Origin: Bryobacterales bacterium
GTDB lineage: Bacteria; Acidobacteriota; Terriglobia; Bryobacterales; Bryobacteraceae
Assembly: GCA_003154855.1 (NCBI GenBank)
Contig: PMEV01000102.1
Coordinates: forward strand, 14,537-19,904
DNA: 5,368 bases
Reading direction: 5' to 3'
This document shows positions 1 through 5,355 of this stretch, piece by piece (the stretch's first letter is position 1; each line of letters starts with the position of its first letter). The translations under genes were made by a program, and so were the position numbers. A model generated the notes under the pieces. That model did not search any database, was not told where the DNA came from, and saw only the letters and a program-made list of their open reading frames with translations.

Positions 1-927
1 GAGCAGCACCTCGGCGAAGTCGCAATCCAGGCGATGCAGCAGCGCCTGTGTTTCCGGGTCGCCGAGGCGCACGTTGAATTCCAGCACCTTCGGGCCGGCC
101 GCGGTCATCATCAGCCCCGCGTAGAGAAACCCCGTAAAGGGGCAACCCTCGGCGCGCATTTGCTCGAGCGCAGGAGCAATCACGCGATCCATGGCGAACT
201 GCCGCTCCGAGGCATCGAGAATGCGGGAGTCGCAGTAAGCGCCCATGCCGCCCGTGTTGGGTCCGGTGTCGCCGTCGAAGGCGGCCTTGTGGTCCTGCGT
301 GGGCTCGAGCGGCAGCGCATTCCTTCCGTCGCTCAGCACGATGAAGCTCACTTCCTCGCCCGTGAGGCACTCCTCGATCACCAGGCGCGATCCCGCGGTG
401 CCCACCAGTTCGCCGGTAAGCAGACCGTGGACCGCGGCTTCGGCCTCGGCGCGGCTCGTCGCCACGATGACGCCTTTTCCCGCGGCCAGGCCGTCCGCCT
501 TCAACACCACCGGGATTCCGAATCGGTCCAGAGCCTTCAGCGCATCCGCTTCCGTGTCTACCGTCACGTACTCGGCGGTAGGGATCCCCGCCCGAAGCAT
601 GAATTCCTTAGCGAAGATCTTGCTCCCCTCGAGTTGCGCGGCCGCCGCGACCGGACCGACCACCGCGCGGCCCGCGGCCCGCAAAGCGTCCACCACGCCG
701 GCCACCAGCGGCGCCTCGGGTCCCACCACCGTCAGGTCGGCCCCCACCGACTCCGCTACCCGCACCATCTCGGCCGGATTCTGCGTGTCCGCCGCGATCG
801 GCGTTGCCAGGCCCGCGGCGCCGGGATTCCCGGGAACCGCGTAGAGAGCCTCCACCGAGGGGCACTGCCGCAGCCGCCAAATCAGGGCATGTTCACGCCC
901 GCCGCTACCGATAACTAGAACGTTCAA
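1..927 (-). CDS. purD: Phosphoribosylamine--glycine ligase (GAR synthetase), 3' end cut by window edge
   Basis: This cytosolic enzyme makes glycinamide ribonucleotide from phosphoribosylamine, glycine and ATP, the second step of de novo purine synthesis. The 309 visible codons are open throughout. Seen from the N-terminus: the nucleotide-binding loop GSGGREHAL (residues 7-15), LEGSK (99-103) at the entry to the ATP-grasp domain, the ATP-binding strand VLKADGLAAGKG (about 141-152), the family signature GPNTGGMG (222-229), and FNVRLGDPETQ (284-294), which holds the metal-binding acidic and Asn residues of the ATP-grasp fold. The family is usually about 420-430 residues, so roughly 110-120 C-terminal residues lie beyond base 1. 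The start is TTG at 927-925, because the protein begins exactly where PurD proteins do (MNVLVIG) and a GAGGTG Shine-Dalgarno lies five bases upstream. There is no in-frame ATG nearby. It is divergent from mnmG across 95 bp and functionally unrelated to it. Identity is very secure. Only the C-terminus is unseen. Confidence 0.96.
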   Translation of the reverse strand, partial: MNVLVIGSGGREHALIWRLRQCPSVEALYAVPGNPGAAGLATPIAADTQNPAEMVRVAESVGADLTVVGPEAPLVAGVVDALRAAGRAVVGPVAAAAQLEGSKIFAKEFMLRAGIPTAEYVTVDTEADALKALDRFGIPVVLKADGLAAGKGVIVATSRAEAEAAVHGLLTGELVGTAGSRLVIEECLTGEEVSFIVLSDGRNALPLEPTQDHKAAFDGDTGPNTGGMGAYCDSRILDASERQFAMDRVIAPALEQMRAEGCPFTGFLYAGLMMTAAGPKVLEFNVRLGDPETQALLHRLDCDFAEVLL

Positions 928-932
928 AATGG

Positions 933-938
933 CACCTC
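933..938 (-). promoter_or_regulatory. Ribosome-binding site of purD (supports TTG start)
   Basis: Reading leftward, GAGGTG is followed by five bases and then TTG at 927-925. This strong Shine-Dalgarno match at correct spacing fixes TTG as the purD start, despite the non-ATG codon. Confidence 0.7.
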
Positions 939-951
939 AAAATAAATTGTA

Positions 952-979
952 TTTATACGTAGCCACTGGGGTTTGTCTC
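952..979 (-). promoter_or_regulatory. Candidate sigma-70 type promoter for purD
   Basis: On the minus strand, GAGACA (979-974, four of six to TTGACA) is followed after 16 bases by TATAAA (957-952, five of six to TATAAT). This lies about 25 bases before the purD start in the only AT-rich patch of the region. A second -10-like hexamer, TACAAT, overlaps just downstream (951-946). The -35 element overlaps that proposed for mnmG on the other strand. It is a motif match only, and the organism's sigma-factor preference is unknown. Confidence 0.35.
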
Positions 980-1002
980 CCTACGCGCCACTTCCCTAGA
1001 AT
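973..1002 (+). promoter_or_regulatory. Candidate sigma-70 type promoter for the mnmG operon
   Basis: TTGTCT (973-978) and TAGAAT (997-1002) are separated by 18 bases and each match the sigma-70 consensus at four to five of six positions. Transcription would start near 1009, giving a leader of only about 14 bases before the mnmG ATG. That would exclude the upstream AGAGGA (1003-1008) from the message, so either the leader is very short or a different promoter is used. The call is tentative. Confidence 0.35.
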
Positions 1003-1022
1003 AGAGGAAAAGCTGGGCAGAT

Positions 1023-2909
1023 ATGCAAGCCAAGCGCCCTCCATTTCGATACGACGTGATGGTCGTCGGCGCCGGTCACGCCGGCTGCGAGGCTGGGCGT
1101 GCGTGCGCCCGGCTCGGCATGAAGACCGCCATCGTGACCATGAACCTGGACCTCATTGCGCAGATGTCTTGCAATCCCGCGGTGGGCGGCATTGCCAAGG
1201 GCCACCTGGTGCGCGAAGTGGATGCCCTCGGCGGCGTGATGGGCGAGTTGACCGATGCCGTCGGAATCCAGTTCCGGCTGTTGAACTCCAGCCGCGGGCC
1301 GGCCGTCTGGAGCCCGCGCGCCCAGTGCGACAAGCGTCGCTACCGGGCCCGCATGCGGGAGTTGCTCGAGAGCGAGCCGAACCTCCGGATCCTTCAGGCC
1401 GAGGCCGCCGAGCTCCTGATCGAGGGTGATTCAGCCCGGCGGGTTCGCGGCGTCTATCTCAGGGATGGGCGGGTGCTCGAGGCCGATGCCGTGGTCGTCA
1501 CCACGGGCACCTTTCTGAATGGCCTGGCTCACATTGGGAAGGCCACTTATAGTTGCGGGCGCAATGGAGAGCCGGCCTCCGACCTGCTTGGCAACCAGCT
1601 TCGCTCTCTTGGCCTTCAATGGATGCGCCTCAAGACGGGTACGCCGCCGCGCCTGGACGGGCGCAGCATCGATTGGTCGCAATTCGAGCCGCAGTCGGGA
1701 GATTCGGAGCCAACGCCGTTTTCGTTTCTCACCGAGCGCATCGACCGCCCCCAGATCCAGTGCCACATCGCCTACACCACCGAGGAGACGCGGCGCATTC
1801 TCCTCGAGGCGATCCCGCGCTCCCCCCTTTACAGCGGCCAGATCGAGGGCATGGGCCCCCGCTACTGCCCGTCCATCGAAGATAAGATGGTGAAGTTTCC
1901 CGACAAACGGCGTCACCAGATCTTCCTGGAGCCGGAAGGCCTCGATACGTACGAGATCTACGTGAATGGCATGTCCACCAGCATGCCCATCGATGTCCAG
2001 GCGGCCATGGTCGCCTCGATTCCGGGCCTTGAATGCGCCCAGATGCTTCGCCCCGGCTATGCCATCGAATATGACGCGGTCGATCCCCGGGAGTTGCGCC
2101 ATTCCCTTGAGGTGAAGACCATCGGTGGCTTGTTCCTGGCCGGACAGATCAACGGCACATCGGGATATGAGGAAGCCGCTTGCCAGGGGATCGTGGCGGG
2201 TATCAACGCGGTGTGTGGTATCGGTGGTTCGCCGCCCGTGGTCATCGGCCGCATGGAAGGCTATACGGGCATCCTGATCGACGACCTCGTCACCAAGGGC
2301 GCCGATGAGCCTTATCGCATGTTCACTTCCCGCGCGGAGTTTCGCCTTCAATTGCGGATCGACAATGCCGATGAGCGCTTGACGCCTCTGGGCCATCGCG
2401 TCGGGCTGGTCAGCGCCCAGCGCTGGGCGTTGTTCTCGAGGAAGCAGGAGCACAAGGCCCGGCTGATGGAACTGCTGCGTCGCGCCCGTGCCGGCTCGGT
2501 CGCAGTGCCGGGAGTTCGGCTCGCTGACGGCGATCGCCCCAGTCTGCTCGAGTGGCTGCGGCGCCCGGAAGCCTCGGCGCTTCTGTTAGCGGCCTGGGCC
2601 ACTGCCGCGTTGGGGGAGGAGCCGGCCCGCGGCGTCCTTTCCAATATCGAGATCGAGGCGAAGTACGGTGGGTACGTTCTGCAGCAGGAACGCCAGGTCG
2701 AGAGGTTGCGCCTGGCGGAGGGCCGGGCCATACCTGACCAGTTTGAGTACTCCTGCCTGCCTGGGCTTTCGCGCGAGGTCTGTGGCAAGCTCGAGCGCGT
2801 GCGCCCGCGCACTTTAGGCCAGGCCGCGCGGATCCCCGGCGTGACCCCCGCCGCCATCGCCGTCCTCGATGTATATTTGAGCTTGGGCGCGCCTCGCCCA
2901 ACCGCATGA
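1023..2909 (+). CDS. mnmG: tRNA uridine-5-carboxymethylaminomethyl modification enzyme, FAD-dependent subunit MnmG (GidA)
   Basis: MnmG works with the GTPase MnmE to install the (carboxymethyl)aminomethyl group on the wobble uridine (U34) of certain tRNAs in the cytosol, using FAD, NADH and methylene-tetrahydrofolate. The protein is 628 residues, the standard long-form length. Visible: the FAD dinucleotide-binding motif GAGHAGCE (16-23), QMSCNPAVGG with conserved Cys50, the HLVREVDALGG block, KTGTPPR, GPRYCPSIEDK with the conserved Cys282 (counterpart of E. coli Cys277), HQIFLEPEG, RPGYAIEYD, AGQINGTSGYEEA, EPYRMFTSRAEFRL, and the C-terminal helical domain ending in GVTPAAI (606-612), which binds MnmE and tRNA. 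The ATG at 1023 is the only reasonable start: an in-frame stop lies at 1002-1004, and the next ATG falls inside the first Rossmann strand. Shine-Dalgarno support is weak (AGAGGA is about 14 bases away). Its stop overlaps the rsmG start by ATGA. mnmE is not in the window. Confidence 0.98.
   Translation: MQAKRPPFRYDVMVVGAGHAGCEAGRACARLGMKTAIVTMNLDLIAQMSCNPAVGGIAKGHLVREVDALGGVMGELTDAVGIQFRLLNSSRGPAVWSPRAQCDKRRYRARMRELLESEPNLRILQAEAAELLIEGDSARRVRGVYLRDGRVLEADAVVVTTGTFLNGLAHIGKATYSCGRNGEPASDLLGNQLRSLGLQWMRLKTGTPPRLDGRSIDWSQFEPQSGDSEPTPFSFLTERIDRPQIQCHIAYTTEETRRILLEAIPRSPLYSGQIEGMGPRYCPSIEDKMVKFPDKRRHQIFLEPEGLDTYEIYVNGMSTSMPIDVQAAMVASIPGLECAQMLRPGYAIEYDAVDPRELRHSLEVKTIGGLFLAGQINGTSGYEEAACQGIVAGINAVCGIGGSPPVVIGRMEGYTGILIDDLVTKGADEPYRMFTSRAEFRLQLRIDNADERLTPLGHRVGLVSAQRWALFSRKQEHKARLMELLRRARAGSVAVPGVRLADGDRPSLLEWLRRPEASALLLAAWATAALGEEPARGVLSNIEIEAKYGGYVLQQERQVERLRLAEGRAIPDQFEYSCLPGLSREVCGKLERVRPRTLGQAARIPGVTPAAIAVLDVYLSLGAPRPTA
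2883..2901 (+). promoter_or_regulatory. Perfect 7-bp inverted repeat (RNA hairpin candidate) at the rsmG start
   Basis: TTGGGCG (2883-2889) and CGCCCAA (2895-2901) are exact reverse complements around a five-base loop, CGCCT. The repeat lies in the last codons of mnmG and ends four bases before the rsmG ATG, exactly where a Shine-Dalgarno would be expected, and none is visible. As RNA it would form a stable GC-rich stem that a ribosome finishing mnmG would melt. That would favour translational coupling rather than independent initiation. The inverted repeat is seen in the sequence. The regulatory role is inferred, and it could be a chance pairing in GC-rich coding sequence. Confidence 0.4.
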
Positions 2910-3505
2910 GCGATGAGAGGGAGTTCTCGGAGCTGCTGATTCGTTACTTTTCGGCGATTAGAGCCCTGTCCCCGCTGGAGATTTCGGCGCTTTACCGCCA
3001 CTATGAGCTCCTGGTGCGGTGGAACACAGTGCTGAACCTGACTTCCATCCGGCGGCTCGAAGACGCTGTGGTTCGGCACTACTGCGAAGCGCTTTTCGTC
3101 GCCGTTCACCTACCGGCAGAATCCGTCTCGGTTCTCGACGTCGGGTCCGGAGCCGGCTTTCCCGGTATCCCCATGGCGGTTATGCGCCAAGAGTGCCGGT
3201 TCGTACTGGCCGAGTCTCATCGGCGCAAGGCTGTTTTTCTCCGCGAGGCGACCCGCGGTTACGCGAACCTTCGCGTGGAGTCCCGCCGGGCCGAGGACAT
3301 CGGGGGCAGTTTTGACTGGGTCGTCTCCCGAGCCGTACGCTGGAACCAGGTTTTGCCGCTCGTTCAAACATCCGTGGCCATGCTGCTAGGGCAACAGGAC
3401 GGCGAATCCGTCAAGCAGGTAGCCGGGTTCCTTTGGCTGCCAGATGTTCGGCTCCCCTGGGGCGACAGCAAGTCCCTGGTTATGGGCACCCGCTCTCGCG
3501 AATGA
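2906..3505 (+). CDS. rsmG: 16S rRNA (guanine-527-N7)-methyltransferase RsmG (GidB)
   Basis: RsmG transfers a methyl group from S-adenosylmethionine to N7 of G527 in 16S rRNA, in the decoding region. In several bacteria its loss gives low-level streptomycin resistance. The product is 199 residues, close to the usual 205-240. Visible: an N-terminal helical segment ending in RWNTVLNLTSIR (38-49), RHYCEAL (57-63, where many relatives have RH-x-x-D-S), the SAM-binding loop LDVGSGAGFPGIP (77-89), ESHRRKAVFLREA (103-115) and SRAV (141-144). After that it diverges: the usual Pro-Gly-Gly turn and Lys-Gly after the fourth strand are replaced by a short MLLGQQDGES stretch, before a normal final strand. 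The ATG overlaps the mnmG stop by ATGA, has no clear Shine-Dalgarno, and follows a hairpin, all pointing to coupled translation. The stop is six bases before the first parS site. Family assignment is secure. Confidence 0.95.
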   Translation: MSDEREFSELLIRYFSAIRALSPLEISALYRHYELLVRWNTVLNLTSIRRLEDAVVRHYCEALFVAVHLPAESVSVLDVGSGAGFPGIPMAVMRQECRFVLAESHRRKAVFLREATRGYANLRVESRRAEDIGGSFDWVVSRAVRWNQVLPLVQTSVAMLLGQQDGESVKQVAGFLWLPDVRLPWGDSKSLVMGTRSRE

Positions 3506-3511
3506 GGGGGA

Positions 3512-3527
3512 TGTTCCACGTGGAACG
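3512..3527. other. parS: parS centromere site 1 (ParB-binding)
   Basis: TGTTCCACGTGGAACG matches the conserved bacterial parS consensus TGTTNCACGTGNAACA in all but the last base. The inner 14 bases are a perfect palindrome centred on CACGTG. It starts six bases after the rsmG stop. parS is the loading site where the CTP-bound ParB clamp enters DNA before spreading and recruiting SMC. The position next to parAB strongly supports the call. Confidence 0.92.
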
Positions 3528-3567
3528 GTGCCGACGATGCCCTCGGTGGTCCAGCCGCACCCACACA

Positions 3568-3583
3568 TGTTTCACGTGGAACG
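3568..3583. other. parS: parS centromere site 2 (ParB-binding)
   Basis: TGTTTCACGTGGAACG differs from site 1 at one base only (T for C at the fifth position), which makes the palindrome imperfect at one pair. The two sites have the same orientation by their shared flank (each preceded by A and ending in CG) and are offset by 56 bp. The site lies 84 bp before the parA start. Confidence 0.9.
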
Positions 3584-3631
3584 TTTCGCGTCGAGAATCC
3601 ATCCCTCTTCCTTCCTCCACCACCTCGAACG

Positions 3632-3640
3632 TGTTAGCAT
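3632..3640 (+). promoter_or_regulatory. Candidate extended -10 promoter element for parA
   Basis: TGTTAGCAT reads as an extended -10 (TG, one base, then TAGCAT, four of six to consensus), placed 27 bases before the parA start and downstream of both parS sites. The -35 region 17 bases upstream (TTCCTC, within the pyrimidine-rich run of about 3599-3625) is poor. The parAB genes may instead be transcribed from the mnmG promoter, as no terminator is visible between rsmG and parA. Confidence 0.25.
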
Positions 3641-3654
3641 GTGGTGATCCCACC

Positions 3655-3659
3655 AGGAG
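3655..3659 (+). promoter_or_regulatory. Ribosome-binding site of parA (decides the TTG start)
   Basis: AGGAG is followed by eight bases and then TTG at 3668. This is the only good Shine-Dalgarno in the region, and it rules out the upstream in-frame GTG codons at 3641 and 3644. Confidence 0.8.
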
Positions 3660-3667
3660 CAATCGAC

Positions 3668-4462
3668 TTGGGAAGAGTCATCGCCATCGCTAATCAGAAG
3701 GGCGGGGTCGGCAAAACTACCACCGCCATCAACCTGGGCGCCTCGCTGGCTGCCAATGATCTTCGAGTCCTTGTCATCGACTCCGATCCCCAGGGAAACT
3801 CAACCACGGGTCTCGGTGTGCGCAAGAATTCCGGCGGCCTCACCCTCTACGACGCCCTCCTCGGCGAACACTCCCTCGCCGCCGCCGCTTGCAGAACCAG
3901 CTTCGAGGGCCTCGATATCATCCCCGCCGACAAGAATCTCGTGGGCGCCAATATCGACCTCGTCGACCTCGACCACCGCGAGTTCCGCCTCCGCGAGAAG
4001 CTCAAGCCCCTGCGCGACTCCTATCATTTCGTGCTCATCGACTGTCCTCCCGCTCTCGACCTCCTCACCCTCAATGCTCTAGTCGCCGCCGACTCCGTCC
4101 TGGTCCCCATCCAATGCGAGTTCTTCGCCCTCGAAGGCGTCTCCGAACTCATGGATACCATCGATCATGTCCGCGATACCCTCCACCCCTCGCTGGCCAT
4201 CGAAGGCATCCTGCTCACCATGTACGATGACCGCACCAACCTCACCCGCCAAGTCGCCGACGACTTGCGGGAGTTTTTTGCCGAAGAGGTCTTCCGCACC
4301 GTAATCCCTAGAAGCATCCGCCTCGCCGAGGCTCCCAGCCACGGCAAGCCCATCCTCCTCTATGACGTCCGCTCTCGGGGCACCGAGAGCTACATCAAGC
4401 TGGCCAAGGAGATTCTCGCCAATGAGCAAGGCCTCGGAAAATCCTCGCAGGGCGCTCGGTAA
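3668..4462 (+). CDS. parA: Chromosome-partitioning ATPase ParA (Soj)
   Basis: ParA is a deviant-Walker ATPase that binds DNA non-specifically as an ATP dimer on the nucleoid. ParB stimulates its ATPase, producing the gradient that moves parS regions apart. The 264-residue product is of normal Soj size with no N-terminal DNA-binding extension, which marks the chromosomal (type Ia, short) form rather than the long plasmid P1/F form. Visible: deviant Walker A KGGVGKTT (11-18, with the signature Lys11), switch I region DSDPQGN (38-44), Walker B LIDCPP with Asp125, and IPRSIRLAEAPSHG (213-226), the conserved C-terminal block. TTG at 3668 was chosen because it gives the family-typical start MGRVIAIANQKGG and has AGGAG eight bases before it. 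Unlike mnmG and rsmG, its coding strand is much richer in C than G from about 3720 on. It overlaps parB by 41 bp, so the two are co-translated. Confidence 0.97.
   Translation: MGRVIAIANQKGGVGKTTTAINLGASLAANDLRVLVIDSDPQGNSTTGLGVRKNSGGLTLYDALLGEHSLAAAACRTSFEGLDIIPADKNLVGANIDLVDLDHREFRLREKLKPLRDSYHFVLIDCPPALDLLTLNALVAADSVLVPIQCEFFALEGVSELMDTIDHVRDTLHPSLAIEGILLTMYDDRTNLTRQVADDLREFFAEEVFRTVIPRSIRLAEAPSHGKPILLYDVRSRGTESYIKLAKEILANEQGLGKSSQGAR
4406..4412 (+). promoter_or_regulatory. Ribosome-binding site of parB, inside the end of parA
   Basis: AAGGAGA ends nine bases before the ATG at 4422. It lies within the parA coding sequence and selects ATG 4422 over the longer in-frame start at 4362, which would add 20 residues not expected in ParB. 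Confidence 0.75.
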
Positions 4463-5324
4463 GGGCCTCAACGCGCTCATTCCCAATCGGACTGCTCCCA
4501 AGGCCGAGCCCGTTGCACCGCCTCCGCCCGGTCTCGAAGGCGTATCTAATCTCGCCATCGCCCTCATCGATCCCAACCCCCTTCAGCCCCGCACGGTGTT
4601 TCGCCCCGATCGCCTCCAGGAACTTGCCGATTCCATCCTGGCCAATGGCATCATTCAGCCTCTCGTCGTTCGGCCCTTCGGCGATCGCTATCAACTCGTC
4701 GCTGGCGAACGCCGCTGGCGCGCCGGGAAGCTGGCCGGCCTTTCCCACGTCCCAGCCGTGGTACAGCATGTTTCCGATGAGCACCTGCTCGAAATCACGC
4801 TGGTCGAGAACATACAACGCGAGGATCTCAACCCCATCGAAGTCGCCCATGCCTTCGACCGCCTCTCTCGCGAGCTCAACCTCAGCCACGACGACATCGC
4901 CCGTCGCACCGGCAAGGACCGTAGCACCATAACCAACACCCTCCGCCTCCTCAAGCTCCCCGCCGACGTCCAGAATCTCCTCGGAGAGCACCGCCTCTCC
5001 ATGGGCCATGCGCGCGCCATTCTCGGTCTCCCCACCGAGGACCTTCAGCGCGAGGTAGCCGAAAAAACCACCTCCCAGGGCCTCTCCGTTCGTCAGGTCG
5101 AGCGCCTCGTTCAGCGCATGACGGCCACCCGCGAACCCAAGTCCCCGGATGAGGCTGCGGACCCTAACGTCAAAGCGGCCATCGCCGAGCTCGAGCGAGT
5201 TCTGGGCACGCGCGTTCGCATCACGGGAAAGCCCGACAAGCGCGGCAGGCTCGAAATCGAGTTCTACTCCGCAGAGGACCTGGATCGAATCTACTCGGTG
5301 ATCGTGGGCGAGCACGAGGCTTGA
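4422..5324 (+). CDS. parB: Chromosome-partitioning protein ParB (Spo0J), CTP-dependent parS-binding clamp
   Basis: ParB binds parS, hydrolyses CTP to open and close as a sliding clamp, and stimulates ParA. The product is 300 residues, typical of the family. In order: the N-terminal ParA-activating peptide RRALGKGLNALIP (9-21), a Pro/Ala-rich linker (about 22-42), the ParB/Srx CTP-binding domain starting near LAIALIDPNPLQPR (44-57) with GERRWRA (95-101) and ENIQRE (129-134), the helix-turn-helix that reads parS (about 155-178, LSHDDIARRTGKDRSTI), the rest of the central helical domain ending near residue 230, an acidic linker, and the C-terminal dimerisation domain (about 249-296). All key residues are present, so the protein should be functional. 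The ATG at 4422 has an AAGGAG nine bases upstream. The first 41 bases overlap parA. The same C-rich coding bias as parA runs through most of it and fades near the C-terminus. Confidence 0.97.
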   Translation: MSKASENPRRALGKGLNALIPNRTAPKAEPVAPPPPGLEGVSNLAIALIDPNPLQPRTVFRPDRLQELADSILANGIIQPLVVRPFGDRYQLVAGERRWRAGKLAGLSHVPAVVQHVSDEHLLEITLVENIQREDLNPIEVAHAFDRLSRELNLSHDDIARRTGKDRSTITNTLRLLKLPADVQNLLGEHRLSMGHARAILGLPTEDLQREVAEKTTSQGLSVRQVERLVQRMTATREPKSPDEAADPNVKAAIAELERVLGTRVRITGKPDKRGRLEIEFYSAEDLDRIYSVIVGEHEA

Positions 5325-5326
5325 CC

Positions 5327-5352
5327 CGCAAGGTGGCGCCGGCGGTCTTGCG
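5327..5352. repeat. Inverted repeat just after parB
   Basis: CGCAAG (5327-5332) and CTTGCG (5347-5352) are exact reverse complements, separated by a GC-rich 14-base loop whose outer two positions could extend the stem by G-U pairs. It begins two bases after the parB stop. It may be part of a terminator or mRNA 3'-end structure, but no T-run follows it. Confidence 0.4.
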
Positions 5353-5355
5353 TGT

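Noticed and set aside
34..918. Long plus-strand open frame opposite purD
   Set aside because: It lies in the codon register exactly opposite purD, is rich in Arg and His with no recognisable family, and purD matches its family along its whole visible length.
928..1022. Possible replication origin in the AT-rich intergenic patch
   Set aside because: No TTATCCACA-like DnaA boxes are visible and the AT-rich stretch is only about 20 bases, which fits a promoter better.
1431..2453. 340-codon open frame antisense to mnmG
   Set aside because: No recognisable domain. It is a typical mirror frame of a GC-rich gene, and mnmG conservation explains the sequence.
3641..3667. Longer parA start at GTG 3641 or 3644
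   Set aside because: No Shine-Dalgarno precedes these codons, and the extra residues (MVIPPGAID) are unlike Soj proteins. AGGAG is ideally spaced for TTG 3668.
3506..3667. Intrinsic terminator between rsmG and parA
   Set aside because: The palindromes here are parS sites. They have no loop or T-run, as a terminator would need.
4362..4421. Longer parB start at ATG 4362
   Set aside because: It would extend the overlap with parA to 101 bp and add residues not found in ParB. ATG 4422 has a good Shine-Dalgarno and a family-typical N-terminus.
4395..5315. 306-codon open frame antisense to parB
   Set aside because: It spans nearly all of parB and arises from the C-ending codons of the real gene. 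Its translation shows no known motif or plausible start signal.
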